Shown one piece after another: positions 10,664-20,470 of a DNA stretch of 64,000 nt. Source of the stretch: Taibaiella sp. (GTDB lineage: Bacteria > Bacteroidota > Bacteroidia > Chitinophagales > Chitinophagaceae); NCBI GenBank assembly GCA_019739295.1, contig JAHHDV010000035.1, positions 57,851 to 121,850 on the forward strand, given 5' to 3'. Both the position numbers and the translations under genes were made by a program. The notes beneath the pieces were generated by a model. It ran no database searches. It saw only the letters and a list, made by a program, of their open reading frames with translations, and was not told the origin of the DNA. Position 1 is the stretch's first letter. Each line of letters opens with the position of its first letter.

Positions 10664-11155
10664 TTAACTTTTCATATTGAGGAATTGTAAAGGCAATTTG
10701 AAATCTGCATTCCTGCACATTTGTATTACGGATTGAAGATCATCGATTTTCTTGGCGGTAACCCGGATGATATCATCCATAATGGCAGCCTGCACCTTGA
10801 GTCCGCTGTCTTTAATGGCTTTTACGATCTTTTTCGCATCTTCCTTATCGATCCCATTGACAACAGGAATATTCTTCCGCACATACTTCCCGGATTGCTG
10901 CTCTTTCTGGGAAACATCAAAAGTGTTGCCATCCACACCATTTCTCATAGCTTTGGTGATGAGCACATCTTCAATCTGGCTCAATTGCATATCATTTTCG
11001 GCTTCTACTTTGAGGCTAAAGGCTTTTTTGTCAAAATCTATCTCGGTATGCGTACCCTTAAAATCAAACCGGTTCAGTATTTCTTTCTTAACGGTATTGA
11101 TGATATTATCGATAGTCTGTATGTCTGCTTTTGCGGATATATCAAATGAAGGCAT
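10664..11155 (-). CDS. yajQ: YajQ family cyclic-di-GMP-binding protein
   Basis: A 163-residue protein matching YajQ over its full length: MPSFDI at the start, NRFDFKGTHTEID, and the C-terminal half ending CRNADFKLPLQFLN. The family has two ferredoxin-like folds; members in Xanthomonas and Pseudomonas bind c-di-GMP, while others bind nucleotides or RNA. No other c-di-GMP gene is visible in this window, so the ligand here is open. It lies between lgt and the CoA-transferase gene on the same strand. Confidence 0.93.
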   Translation of the reverse strand: MPSFDISAKADIQTIDNIINTVKKEILNRFDFKGTHTEIDFDKKAFSLKVEAENDMQLSQIEDVLITKAMRNGVDGNTFDVSQKEQQSGKYVRKNIPVVNGIDKEDAKKIVKAIKDSGLKVQAAIMDDIIRVTAKKIDDLQSVIQMCRNADFKLPLQFLNMKS

Positions 11156-11221
11156 TTTTTATAAATTAAAAACGGGTGAATAAAATAGGAGGATACCGGC
11201 GTTTAGCCATTCAACTGAAGA

Positions 11222-11920
11222 TCATTCAGAAACGGTCAGTTGCTCTATACGCTTTTCATAATTGCTACCCTGGAATATCGTGTCAACATAGATTCCGGGA
11301 ACGTGTATAAAGTTCGGATCCAATTCGCCTGCCGGCACCAGCTCTTCTACCTCTACTATGGTATGCCTGCCGGCCATAGCCATAATGCTGTTGAAATTAC
11401 GGGCAGTGGCATTGAAGATCAGGTTACCCATAGTATCGCCTTTCCAGGCTTTCACAATCGCAAAGTCTGCATCAAATGCTTCTTCCATCAGGTAATCTTT
11501 TCCATTATAGTTCCTCACTTCCTTACCTTCTGCTACTTCTGTGCCCACACCCGCAGGCGTAGGGATCACGGGAAACCCGTAAGCCGTAGCCATACACCTG
11601 CTGGCCAGTGTGCCCTGAGGGATCAGGTCCACTTCCAGCTCTCCGCTGAGCAATTGTCTTTCGAATTCTGCATTCTCTCCCACATAAGAACTGATCATCT
11701 TCTTCACCTGCCTGGTCTGAAGCATCAGCCCGATACCATAATCATCTACTCCAGCATTATTGCTGATGCAGGTCAGGTCCTTCACTCCTTTCCTGATCAA
11801 TGCCTGTATAGCATTCTCAGGAATACCACATAACCCGAAACCTCCGAGCATGATAACTGCACCATCCGGGATATGCTGTACAGCTTCATCCGAATTGCTA
11901 ACTACTTTATTGAAACCCAT
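11222..11920 (-). CDS. scoA: CoA transferase subunit A (3-oxoacid type)
   Basis: A 232-residue alpha subunit of class I CoA transferases (succinyl-CoA:3-ketoacid type), which move CoA between succinyl-CoA and acetoacetate. The CoA-binding loop GGFGLCGIPENAI near residue 26, CISNNAGVDDYGIG, and the P-A-G-V-G-T loop are visible. The catalytic glutamate lies on subunit B, which is usually the next gene; here no subunit B is present on either side, so activity depends on a partner encoded elsewhere. Confidence 0.9.
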   Translation of the reverse strand: MGFNKVVSNSDEAVQHIPDGAVIMLGGFGLCGIPENAIQALIRKGVKDLTCISNNAGVDDYGIGLMLQTRQVKKMISSYVGENAEFERQLLSGELEVDLIPQGTLASRCMATAYGFPVIPTPAGVGTEVAEGKEVRNYNGKDYLMEEAFDADFAIVKAWKGDTMGNLIFNATARNFNSIMAMAGRHTIVEVEELVPAGELDPNFIHVPGIYVDTIFQGSNYEKRIEQLTVSE

Positions 11921-12054
11921 TGTCGATATTAGTTTTTAGTTTGAATATGTTCAATCGAAAAGGCTAAATTAAAAACTATTCTTTAGAAATCAGGACAGAC
12001 AGGGAGAGAATTCAGTAAAAATGATAAAAAAAGGGAATTAGCGGAAAATAATTT

Positions 12055-13095
12055 CTATTGCTTGATCACCAGTTGGTGTGTGCTGCCGGATTCACTCTGG
12101 ATATGGAGCAGATAGACCCCGTTAGGCAACCGGGATATAGCTGTCGCTTTCCGCCAATCCGAACCATTAGAAATCTTACCCTGAAATATATCCATTACTG
12201 TCCCTCCTGCAATATCAGAAAGCCAGATCTTTGCTGTACCCAGGTTCTTCAAAGACTGAATATGAATATTCAATAAGCCGGAAGCAGGATTGGGGTAACA
12301 TATCACATGAATAAAAGGATCTGTTTGCGCTATGGACATTGGCGGTACAGACAGACATGGCTGAATCCGGTAAGGATCGGTATAAAGGACATCATTTTCA
12401 GAATAGCACATTATATCGAAATACTTTTCATCTGTAGTAACTGCCGGTGACAAAGGATTTATTTTATACTCAATTGTCCCGAGCCGTTCAGTATAATAAC
12501 CTCCTCCTCCTTCTGCCATCGTAACGTACCAGTGTTGAAACCCATAATAATTATGGTCCTCATCTTCTACAATGCCGTCTCTTAACCAGACATGATTATA
12601 AATTCTCCTTACCTCTTCCCCGTTGTCTAAGGTCACCATCCGCACAGAATCCACTATGACACAGAAACTGCTGTCCTCGTGAAGCATTTCGGGGTTAGTG
12701 ATTTCAGGTAACGGATAATAGAGGGTATCTCCCTCGGAAACATCAAACCTGAGGTACAAAACAAACCGGTCAAACAATTCGGAATACCTAAACACCGAAT
12801 CTCCGTTAGTATAATAATAGGCATTACCCGTGTAGTGGTGATAAGAACTTGAAGGTAAGCTAAAGCCGTAATCGTGGATCACTACCTTTCTGCAGGACAC
12901 ACCCTTAAATACAGTATCCTTTTCTACCGTATACTTTTTCCTGTCTGCAAAAGTAAAAGCATGGGTATCTTCTACCCCGTCCGCATATATCCAGGTAGCA
13001 CCTACCGGGGCAAACACAGTTTGCAGATAACCCTCAACCGGGTTCAATATCAAAAGTGTAAGTATGAATAAGCCATAACGTAAAGACCTTTTCAT
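12055..13095 (-). CDS. Secreted protein with T9SS type A sorting domain
   Basis: About 346 residues from the start MKRSLRYGLFILTLLIL, chosen because it gives a clean signal peptide; a longer frame to 13164 is possible. The body has no family I recognise. The final 80 residues form a type A sorting domain: CYPNPASGLLNIHIQS, then AKIWLSDIAG and LPNGVYLLHIQSESG. This targets the protein to the T9SS and usually to lipid or polysaccharide anchoring on the surface. Function unknown. Confidence 0.82.
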   Translation of the reverse strand: MKRSLRYGLFILTLLILNPVEGYLQTVFAPVGATWIYADGVEDTHAFTFADRKKYTVEKDTVFKGVSCRKVVIHDYGFSLPSSSYHHYTGNAYYYTNGDSVFRYSELFDRFVLYLRFDVSEGDTLYYPLPEITNPEMLHEDSSFCVIVDSVRMVTLDNGEEVRRIYNHVWLRDGIVEDEDHNYYGFQHWYVTMAEGGGGYYTERLGTIEYKINPLSPAVTTDEKYFDIMCYSENDVLYTDPYRIQPCLSVPPMSIAQTDPFIHVICYPNPASGLLNIHIQSLKNLGTAKIWLSDIAGGTVMDIFQGKISNGSDWRKATAISRLPNGVYLLHIQSESGSTHQLVIKQ

Positions 13096-13210
13096 AAGTG
13101 ATTTTATTTTAATAAAAATCGCAGACAGAATATAATCTGAATCCGGGTTTTTGAATTGGCGCAATACAATTATATGGATACTTCCACAACTCTTTTAAAA
13201 CTTGCAGGTA

Positions 13211-15442
13211 TCAGTTCGCATATTCGCTAAGGAATTTGATGCGCATCAGTTGAAGCTGCTCCATCTCGATACCGTTTCCCCCGAACTCTTCATACACTTC
13301 ATCCAGGTTATCATCATCCTGTCCTTTCATAAACTCAATGATATCTTCCTGATCATTCACATCGAGCATATCTTCCAGGCAGTAATCAATATTCAGTTTC
13401 GTACCGCTTTCTACAATGGTGGTCATTTCTTCCAGCAATTCATCCAATGTGAGGTCCTTATTATATGCAATGGTCTCCAATGCCATTTTCCTATCTATAT
13501 TTTGTATGATAAAGATCTTCAGACCTCCTTTATTCGCCACGTTTTTCATAACAAAATCATCCGGTCTTTCGATCTCGTTTTCTTCTACATATTCTGCAAT
13601 CATCTCCACGAATCTTCTGCCATACTTCCTGGCTTTCGCTGCGCTGACTCCTGAGATTTTACTCAATTCATCTATGGTCGTAGGATAGTTGAGGGCCATT
13701 TCTTCCAGGGAATTCTCCTGGAATATCACATAAGGAGGCAGATTATACTGGCCTGCTACTTTCTTACGCAGGTTCAGGAGCATTTCCATCAATGCTTCAT
13801 CTGCAGCACCTCCACCTCCGGACATCTCATCATCATTGCTTTGATGCTCCTGGTACTGGTGATTGATCGCTACTTTGATCGAATACGGGTTTTCCAGGAA
13901 TTTTCTCCCGTTATCGGTGATTTTAAGCAAACCATACTCTTCAATATCTTTTCTGATAAAGTTCTCCAGCATCATCTGGCGGATCAAAGACTGCCAGAAA
14001 GAATCCTCCATCTCCATGATTTTACCAGAACCGAATATCTTGCTTTTATCATGACGGTAGGTCACAATCTGGGGATTGTTCTTTCCCTGAACCATATCCA
14101 CGATATAGTTAATGCCGAATCTCTCGTTAAGTTCCTCAATGGCATCCAGTACGATCTTGACACTGTCTTTCACATCCAGCTTTTCTTTAGGGTGACAGCA
14201 GTTATCACATTTACCGCAGTTCTGGATCTCATTATATTCCCCGAAATAATGGAGCAAATGTCTTCTGCGGCAAGAGGCCGTCTCTACATAAGCCACCGTT
14301 TCCGCGATCAGCTGTCCACCCATTTCCCGCTCAGTCAGGGATTTGTCGCGCATCAGATGCTCTAATTTTTCTACATCTTTATAAGAGTAATAAAGGATAC
14401 ACTTACTCTCTATTCCATCACGTCCTGCCCTTCCTGTCTCCTGATAGTAATTTTCTAAAGATTTAGGTATATTATAGTGCATTACGAACCGTACATCCGG
14501 CTTATCGATTCCCATCCCGAATGCAATAGTCGCAACAATGACATCCACATTATCATTGAGAAAGTCGTCCTGCCGCCTGGCACGCACGCCTGCTTCCAAT
14601 CCTGCGTGGTACGCTACTGCCCTGATACCATTGGCCTCAAGTGTTTTGGCCAGGTCTTCCGTGGTCTTCCTGTTCAGGGTGTAGATGATACCGCTTTGTC
14701 GCTTCTTCTGCGTAATGAATTTGACCATATGCTTCAACACCTGGGCATTACTGCCCTTAGGTACAATCTCATAATAAAGATTGGGCCTGTTGAACGAAGC
14801 TATAAAGGTATTCGGCATCTTGAGATCCAGGTTGACCAGGATATCATCCTGCACCTTAGGTGTAGCGGTAGCTGTCAATGCAATAATAGGAAGATCGGTT
14901 GATATCGCATCTATGGTATCTCTCAGTCTCCTGTATTCAGGGCGGAAGTCATGACCCCACTCAGATATACAGTGTGCTTCATCCACAGCTATAAAGCTGA
15001 TATTGATGGATTTAAAGAACTCTATGTTTTCTTCTTTCGTCATTGTCTCCGGGGCCACATACAGCAGCTTGGTCTCCCCGGAAGTGAGGTCCTCTTTTAC
15101 TTTTTTCTGCTGGGACTTGTTCAATGATGAATTCAAAAAGTGTGCAATATTGTCTTCGCTGCTGTACCCCCTGATCAGATCCACCTGGTTCTTCATCAGA
15201 GCAATCAACGGGGAAACTACCAGTGCGGTACCCGGAAGAATCAATGCAGGCAACTGATAACACAGTGACTTTCCACCCCCGGTAGGCATAATCACAAAGG
15301 TATCCTCTCCGTTTACAATACTTTTGATAATTTCTTCTTGCTGTCCTTTGAATTGGTTGAAACCAAAATATTTCTGTAAGGATTCTTTTAATGATTTGGA
15401 AGTAACCTGTGATTTTTTCTTCTCAGTTGCAGTACCCGCCAT
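13211..15442 (-). CDS. recQ: ATP-dependent DNA helicase RecQ
   Basis: A 743-residue superfamily 2 DNA helicase that unwinds 3'-tailed DNA in recombination and fork repair. Visible motifs: Walker A PTGGGKS at residues 53-59, DEAH at 154-157 followed by the RecQ aromatic loop (CISEWGHDFRPEY), motif VI QETGRAGRDG, the zinc cluster of the RQC domain (CGKCDNCCHP), and an HRDC domain in the last third (IDELSKISGVSAAKARKYG). A C-terminal extension of about 100 acidic, helical residues follows, as in other Bacteroidota RecQ proteins. It is divergent from pssA. Confidence 0.96.
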   Translation of the reverse strand: MAGTATEKKKSQVTSKSLKESLQKYFGFNQFKGQQEEIIKSIVNGEDTFVIMPTGGGKSLCYQLPALILPGTALVVSPLIALMKNQVDLIRGYSSEDNIAHFLNSSLNKSQQKKVKEDLTSGETKLLYVAPETMTKEENIEFFKSINISFIAVDEAHCISEWGHDFRPEYRRLRDTIDAISTDLPIIALTATATPKVQDDILVNLDLKMPNTFIASFNRPNLYYEIVPKGSNAQVLKHMVKFITQKKRQSGIIYTLNRKTTEDLAKTLEANGIRAVAYHAGLEAGVRARRQDDFLNDNVDVIVATIAFGMGIDKPDVRFVMHYNIPKSLENYYQETGRAGRDGIESKCILYYSYKDVEKLEHLMRDKSLTEREMGGQLIAETVAYVETASCRRRHLLHYFGEYNEIQNCGKCDNCCHPKEKLDVKDSVKIVLDAIEELNERFGINYIVDMVQGKNNPQIVTYRHDKSKIFGSGKIMEMEDSFWQSLIRQMMLENFIRKDIEEYGLLKITDNGRKFLENPYSIKVAINHQYQEHQSNDDEMSGGGGAADEALMEMLLNLRKKVAGQYNLPPYVIFQENSLEEMALNYPTTIDELSKISGVSAAKARKYGRRFVEMIAEYVEENEIERPDDFVMKNVANKGGLKIFIIQNIDRKMALETIAYNKDLTLDELLEEMTTIVESGTKLNIDYCLEDMLDVNDQEDIIEFMKGQDDDNLDEVYEEFGGNGIEMEQLQLMRIKFLSEYAN

Positions 15443-15751
15443 GACGATGATGAATTATTATTAAAAAAGATTCGAATTTTAAAAAGGGACACGAATTTAG
15501 ACTTTCAAGTTAATAAAAAAAATTCCATCCTGCTAATTTTCATAAAAAAATATTCTTTCATATATATTAATAAAAATATAAAATTTATTCTAAATAATAT
15601 TCTAGGCTAAAGATCACTATAGCTGTATTCAATTATTCTTCCTAATCCCCGACTAATTGTAGAATAGCTGTTATATTTGCTGTCCAGAAATACAACCCTT
15701 TATCCGGATTAAGATACGGCCGGTTGAGGGTGCGGAACTTAAATATTCCTT
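15443..15751. other. Divergent intergenic region between recQ and pssA
   Basis: About 309 bases, very AT-rich near 15535-15600. I see no ORF or RNA gene. It should hold the promoters of both neighbours; one candidate box is listed separately. Confidence 0.6.
15672..15679 (+). promoter_or_regulatory. Candidate -7 box upstream of pssA
   Basis: TATATTTG matches the Bacteroidota TAnnTTTG -7 consensus and lies 72 bases before the pssA start. A well-placed TTTG -33 element is not evident. Confidence 0.35.
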
Positions 15752-16555
15752 ATGAAGCACTTACCCAACCTGATTACGCTAGCCAATTTATTTTTCGGAT
15801 GCTGTGCTATTGTCTTTACCCTTACCTCCTACCCGTATTTCACAGTGGTGGGTACGGAAGGACAGTATATGCAGATCCAGGGTATGGATAAGATGTATCT
15901 GGGCAGCTTATTTATAGGTCTTGCCGCTGTGATGGATATGCTGGACGGGATGGCAGCACGCCTGTTAAAGGTCTCTGGTCCCATGGGTAAAGACCTGGAC
16001 AGCCTGGCTGATGTCGTTTCCTTCGGTGTGGCACCCGGTGTGATTTTGTACCAGTTGCTATGGCGGGCCTATATGATGGAACCCAATGCTATGCAAACTT
16101 CATTCTGGGTAACGGCTCCCGCACTTTTACTGCCTTGCTTTGCTGCCTACAGGCTGGCCAGGTTCAATAACGCTGTCCAGGACTTCAAGGGATATTTCCT
16201 GGGCATGCCTACACCGGCTGCAGGCATCAGCATTGCTGTACTGCCATTGATATTATTCTTTGAATATGACATTATTGGCAAGTATCTGGAATACCGGGCT
16301 ATACTATACATCCTGATTGCCGTCCTGTGCTACCTGATGGTATCCCACATCAAATTTCTAAAGTGGAATTCCGGGAAAGGCGGGGTCTCCGGGTTCTGGC
16401 CGCAACTGGTGATCATCGGCGGAGCATTGGTCAGTATGCTATTTATCGGTTTCGGCGGATTACTGGTCGGGTTCTTTTTGTACATCATTTGCTCCCTGGT
16501 CTATAAATACCCTGCACATTTCAATGACACTACACCTGAAACTGCTGAAATATAA
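15752..16555 (+). CDS. pssA: CDP-diacylglycerol--serine O-phosphatidyltransferase
   Basis: A 267-residue integral membrane enzyme that makes phosphatidylserine from CDP-diacylglycerol and serine, the precursor of phosphatidylethanolamine. The CDP-alcohol phosphotransferase motif D-G-x2-A-R-x8-G-x3-D-x3-D is complete in LDGMAARLLKVSGPMGKDLD plus the next SLAD, near residues 71-94. Several hydrophobic helices follow. The start is MKHLPNLITLANLFFG, typical for the family. No psd gene is adjacent. Confidence 0.95.
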   Translation: MKHLPNLITLANLFFGCCAIVFTLTSYPYFTVVGTEGQYMQIQGMDKMYLGSLFIGLAAVMDMLDGMAARLLKVSGPMGKDLDSLADVVSFGVAPGVILYQLLWRAYMMEPNAMQTSFWVTAPALLLPCFAAYRLARFNNAVQDFKGYFLGMPTPAAGISIAVLPLILFFEYDIIGKYLEYRAILYILIAVLCYLMVSHIKFLKWNSGKGGVSGFWPQLVIIGGALVSMLFIGFGGLLVGFFLYIICSLVYKYPAHFNDTTPETAEI

Positions 16556-16669
16556 TCTCAATTGCTTCCGGAGTCACTCAGGTATTGCCGATACGCCCTG
16601 CCGGGTAAGCTTACCTGGAGCTGCTCTTCATATTCTGTATACATATTTAGCTTGTTTCCTAAATGAAGG

Positions 16670-17341
16670 ATGATGAAATTATTGATTATTCCCACGCCGA
16701 TAGGCAACCTGGGTGATATCACCCTCAGAGCCATTGAAGCGCTGCAAGCTGCAGATGCTATACTCTGTGAGGACACCAGAACAAGCGGAAAGCTGCTCAA
16801 GCACCTGCAAATTCAAAAACCCCTGTTCTCCTATCACCAGCATAACGAACACAAAATCGTAGAACATTTAATCCAAAGAATACAAGCCGGCGAACAGCTC
16901 TGCCTGATATCAGATGCAGGCACGCCCGGGATTTCTGATCCAGGGTTCCTCCTGGTTCGCGCCTGTTTGGAAGCCGGGATCGAGATCATCTGCCTGCCGG
17001 GAGCTACAGCTTTTGTGCCTGCCCTGGTCCAAAGCGGGTTCCCTACACATAGTTTTGTATTCGAAGGATTCCTGCCACAGAAGAAAGGGCGCAGGACCAG
17101 ATTGCAAATCCTGGCAGAGGAAAAAAGGACCATTGTATTGTACGAATCACCCTTCCGGCTGCTCAGACTGCTTGAAGAAATCCATACCTGTTTTGAGAAC
17201 GAAAGAAAAGTCTCCGTATCCAGAGAAATCAGTAAACTGTATGAAGAGACCGTAAGAGGCACAACCCGGGAACTCATCCAGCACTTCAGCCAAAAACCGC
17301 CTAAAGGAGAAATTGTTGTAGTGATAGAAGGAAAAGGCTGA
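16670..17341 (+). CDS. rsmI: 16S rRNA (cytidine(1402)-2'-O)-methyltransferase
   Basis: A 223-residue tetrapyrrole-methylase-fold enzyme that 2'-O-methylates C1402 of 16S rRNA. The family landmarks are present: PTPIGNLGDITLRAIEAL at the N-terminus, CEDTRTSGKLL, SDAGTPGISDPGFLLVR near residue 82, and LPGATAFVPALVQSG. It lacks the C-terminal extension of the E. coli enzyme, as is common in Bacteroidota. It follows pssA by 114 bases on the same strand. Confidence 0.95.
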   Translation: MMKLLIIPTPIGNLGDITLRAIEALQAADAILCEDTRTSGKLLKHLQIQKPLFSYHQHNEHKIVEHLIQRIQAGEQLCLISDAGTPGISDPGFLLVRACLEAGIEIICLPGATAFVPALVQSGFPTHSFVFEGFLPQKKGRRTRLQILAEEKRTIVLYESPFRLLRLLEEIHTCFENERKVSVSREISKLYEETVRGTTRELIQHFSQKPPKGEIVVVIEGKG

Positions 17342-17470
17342 TGCCATGCACCTTTCCGGTTTACAATTCCTTTAGCACAAGGAACACTTCAAAAACAACT
17401 TTTGAAATCCGGTTATTTCGCGGCTCTAAAATGTCCGCGTTTGTCAATAGACGGGAGTGGTTTCATTCAA

Positions 17471-17515
17471 AAACAAACCGGCCTGGTGACTCAAAATACC
17501 AGGCCGGTTTTATTT
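17471..17515. terminator. Strong bidirectional terminator between rsmI and the barrel gene
   Basis: AAACCGGCCTGGT pairs perfectly with ACCAGGCCGGTTT around a ten-base loop, with A-rich bases on one side and T-rich on the other. It sits between two convergent genes. Confidence 0.85.
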
Positions 17516-17530
17516 CAATTAAGCTCCTGC

Positions 17531-18274
17531 TTACAATCCGGAAATGGTTAAGCCGATGGAGAACGGATAGACTTCTGGTCCTAAACCGGAAGTAAACTGC
17601 TGTGAAAGACTGTATTGTCCGAAAACAGAAAAGTTACCCCAGCCGATACGGACAGTAGGTGAGAACGTCCAGGTAGGATTGTATACTTTCAACCCTCCGA
17701 ATTTCTGTGTCAAGGTCACATCTCCCACGATTACCCTCTCCTTGGTATGAACACTCAGCAGATATCCTACTTTCATCCCCAATGCGAATTTGAAACCACG
17801 ATTCCTGTTATATGGATCTCCGAAAAACCTCAACTCCAACGGGGCTTCAAGGTATGCAGTATTGAATTTTATCTTTTTGTAATTAGTACTCTCCGGCTCA
17901 TACAGATTCCTGAAGATGACGGTCTGGTTACCCTCGTTGAGGATCAGCCTCTGATTGGAAAAATAATAATTGTATGTTCCTATACCTATCCCCCCAGCGA
18001 AGCTGAATTGTGCAGCTTTCTTAAATGGAAAGTCCATCATTATATATGCACTGAATCCCCGGTTCAGGCCTTTCATATTGATAGAATCAGGTTTTTGTGC
18101 CCAATCATCATAGTGCAACTGCAGCATAATCAAATCACGGGATCTGGCCGTAATTTTCTTGGGTTCTTCTTTCCTCGGTTCCGGTGATGTAGGTTCTATT
18201 TTTTCCTGAGCCTGGCCGGAAGTATACAATAATGTACTTGCACACACTGCCAAAGTCCATTTTAAAAAATTCAT
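17531..18274 (-). CDS. Outer-membrane beta-barrel protein
   Basis: A 247-residue protein with a signal peptide ending near SGQAQ, a short Pro/Glu/Lys linker, then alternating hydrophobic strands with Tyr/Phe-rich turns and a final strand FSIGLTISGL. This is the pattern of small PorT/OMP_b-brl-type barrels in Bacteroidota. I see no specific family motif, so function is unknown. Divergent from the epimerase gene. Confidence 0.75.
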   Translation of the reverse strand: MNFLKWTLAVCASTLLYTSGQAQEKIEPTSPEPRKEEPKKITARSRDLIMLQLHYDDWAQKPDSINMKGLNRGFSAYIMMDFPFKKAAQFSFAGGIGIGTYNYYFSNQRLILNEGNQTVIFRNLYEPESTNYKKIKFNTAYLEAPLELRFFGDPYNRNRGFKFALGMKVGYLLSVHTKERVIVGDVTLTQKFGGLKVYNPTWTFSPTVRIGWGNFSVFGQYSLSQQFTSGLGPEVYPFSIGLTISGL

Positions 18275-18454
18275 GCTGTTGTGTTTATTTTAAAAATAAA
18301 TTTCTGTTGATTGAAAAATATGCTTTGTTTTGCCGGGTAGTATTCCACCGTAAATGATACAGCCAATCCTGTTTTTTGGCCGCAAAGATACTCATTACAT
18401 TTAATAATACTCAGAACATTTTGTGGATATTAACGCACAAAAACTTCAAATAGT

Positions 18455-19477
18455 ATGTTGCAATTTGACTTTTCTACTTTTGACCTTCCTTTTGAATACC
18501 CTTTTAAAATCAGCAAAGGTTTAAAGACTTCACAACCTACATTGATCGTTTTTCTCGCCATGGGGGCACAATATGGCCTTGGAGAAGCTACAGAGATCCT
18601 GTATTATGATAATACCATCTCCCAAATGGCAGATACGCTGCAGAAGCAGCAGAACAACATCCGGAAATATGCTTATAATGGTCCTGAGCGATTCTGGCAT
18701 TACATGCATCACCTCATCCCGGACCAGCATTTTCTGATCAGTGCATTGGACTGTGCCAGCTGGGATTTATGGAGCAAGTTACAAGGACAACCCCTTCACT
18801 CCCTGCTCAAATTAAAATGGTCGGATCAGGTCCCTGCTACAGACTATACCCTCGGTATCTCTTCCCCTGAGGCATTACTGGATAAGATAAAGGCGCATCC
18901 TTTCCCTGTCTATAAGTTAAAGGTTAATGGAGCAGGTGACATCCCAATGTTGCAGACCCTCTTAGAACGTACGGTCGCGAAAGTCAGGATAGATGCCAAT
19001 GAAGGATGGGATAAAGATGACTTCAATGCTATACTCCCGCTATTGTCACAGGACAGGGTAGAACTCATCGAGCAGCCTTTTCATAAAGAAGACCTGGACA
19101 GCCTGCACTATTATAAAGAAAAATGCGGCATACCTGTGATAGCGGACGAAGCCATAACAGGTCCCTTATCCTTAAAGCAGCAATTGGGCTATTATGACGG
19201 GGTCAATATCAAGCTAAGCAAATGCGGTGGCATTACTCCTGCACTGCAGATGATCCAATACGCAAGACAGCAGAACAAAAAGGTAATGTTGGGTTCTATG
19301 AGCGAATCCGCAGTAGGGGCCGCCGCTCTGGCGCAGCTACTGCCATTGGCCGACTATGCTGATATCGACGGTCCTTTACTACTGAAAAAGAATGTGGGCA
19401 CAGGATTGATGTATGCCCCGGACGGAAAGATATCCTTCCGGGAGCCCGTAGGTATCGGCATTTCCTGGAAAGCATGA
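18455..19477 (+). CDS. Dipeptide epimerase (enolase superfamily, L-Ala-D/L-Glu type)
   Basis: A 340-residue enolase-superfamily enzyme of the muconate-lactonizing subgroup. The acid/base lysines lie in YKLKVNG (K-x-K, near residue 157) and in NIKLSKCGG; the metal ligands in DANEGW, ELIEQPF and ADEAI; the C-terminal GSMSESAVGAAA is the substrate-side loop of dipeptide epimerases. Such enzymes epimerise L-Ala-D-Glu from peptidoglycan or other dipeptides. The exact dipeptide cannot be read from sequence. It is a single gene, divergent from the barrel protein. Confidence 0.9.
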   Translation: MLQFDFSTFDLPFEYPFKISKGLKTSQPTLIVFLAMGAQYGLGEATEILYYDNTISQMADTLQKQQNNIRKYAYNGPERFWHYMHHLIPDQHFLISALDCASWDLWSKLQGQPLHSLLKLKWSDQVPATDYTLGISSPEALLDKIKAHPFPVYKLKVNGAGDIPMLQTLLERTVAKVRIDANEGWDKDDFNAILPLLSQDRVELIEQPFHKEDLDSLHYYKEKCGIPVIADEAITGPLSLKQQLGYYDGVNIKLSKCGGITPALQMIQYARQQNKKVMLGSMSESAVGAAALAQLLPLADYADIDGPLLLKKNVGTGLMYAPDGKISFREPVGIGISWKA

Positions 19478-19587
19478 TGAAAAATCCAGCTCCTGGACTC
19501 CGAACAAAAGTCAGGGGATTGCAGTATCCATTCGTCTTTTATCAGTATACTTTAAATGCTAAGAAATTTTTAATTTGTCGGGTGTTG

Positions 19588-19620
19588 CTTGTTCCTTTAA
19601 ATACTGCATGATTATATTTG
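19588..19620 (+). promoter_or_regulatory. Bacteroidota-type promoter of the lipoprotein gene
   Basis: CTTG (close to the TTTG -33 element) and TATATTTG (TAnnTTTG -7 element) are separated by 21 bases, 38 bases before the ATG. Best promoter match seen in the window. Confidence 0.5.
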
Positions 19621-19658
19621 TTTTTTAATCCCCTTACAACCCAAAACAAATATTGACC

Positions 19659-20270
19659 ATGAAAAAACTATTCCTAGCACTCAGTGCAGCTGTATTGTTT
19701 GCTGCTTGTGGCAGTTCTGACACTGACCACAAGACAGGCACAGACGGCACAGAGGCGGAGACTGTCGAACCTAAAGAAGAGGCTCAGCAATCTGACAACT
19801 TCCTGACAGATGCGGCTGCACTTCAAAAAGCAGAAGATGAATTGAAAGCTTTACCTAAATTCAATGGTAAAGAGGTCCGGGTATTCCAGAACGTTCATTT
19901 CTACAATGACGGAAGAATTATGATCGAGCTTCAGGATCCTGACAAACCGGAAAACATCGATCATTATGAATATGCAAACGGAAAATGGGGAGAGCCCCAG
20001 CCGGTACAGATCTCCGGTGACGGGAATATGAAAGACAACACTACTCCTCTGAATGATATTAAATTTGCCGCTGTGGCTACTGTGGCCAAAAACTGGAATG
20101 AGAAAGCTGCTGCCATCGAGGGAGTAGAACCATTGTCGATGGTCTATTTCTTCCTGAATGTAATGCGTGGGGATAGATACTGGAATGCAAATACGATTAA
20201 CGGTACCCGCGAGAAGTACAATATAACTTTCAATATGGATGGATCTGTAAAAGAGTTTGAGAAATCATAA
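19659..20270 (+). CDS. Hypothetical lipoprotein
   Basis: A 203-residue protein starting MKKLFLALSAAVLFAACGSS, with a clear lipobox (FAAC) and an acidic linker. A TTG two codons upstream is possible, but the ATG is preferred. The folded part contains MIELQDPDKPENIDHYEY and ends in a tail fitting a strand-rich domain. I do not recognise the family. It has its own promoter and terminator, so it is transcribed alone. Confidence 0.85.
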   Translation: MKKLFLALSAAVLFAACGSSDTDHKTGTDGTEAETVEPKEEAQQSDNFLTDAAALQKAEDELKALPKFNGKEVRVFQNVHFYNDGRIMIELQDPDKPENIDHYEYANGKWGEPQPVQISGDGNMKDNTTPLNDIKFAAVATVAKNWNEKAAAIEGVEPLSMVYFFLNVMRGDRYWNANTINGTREKYNITFNMDGSVKEFEKS

Positions 20271-20280
20271 GCAAAATCCA

Positions 20281-20316
20281 AAAAAAAATGTCCGCTGGCT
20301 TGCGGACATTTTTTTT
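20281..20316 (+). terminator. Rho-independent terminator of the lipoprotein gene
   Basis: AAAAATGTCCGC / GCGGACATTTTT with a six-base loop and a long T run, ten bases after the stop codon. The symmetric A run may make it work on both strands. Confidence 0.9.
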
Positions 20317-20470
20317 GCACCTGGAAACCTATTTCCAATGGAAAGCATTTCACAGGCCATACATGCAGACAGAATGGATAAAAACTCTTCCTTTTACCGC
20401 TTACCAGGTAATATCCTGTGCAAACAGGATGCGCTGTTTCCGGCAGCTCTTTCAGATCAGGAATGATGGA

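Noticed and set aside
13211..15442. RecQ as part of a defence system
   Set aside because: It has the ordinary housekeeping RecQ layout and no defence neighbours.
16558..16644. 28-codon minus-strand frame between pssA and rsmI
   Set aside because: Protein-like in composition, but too short and without initiation or family evidence.
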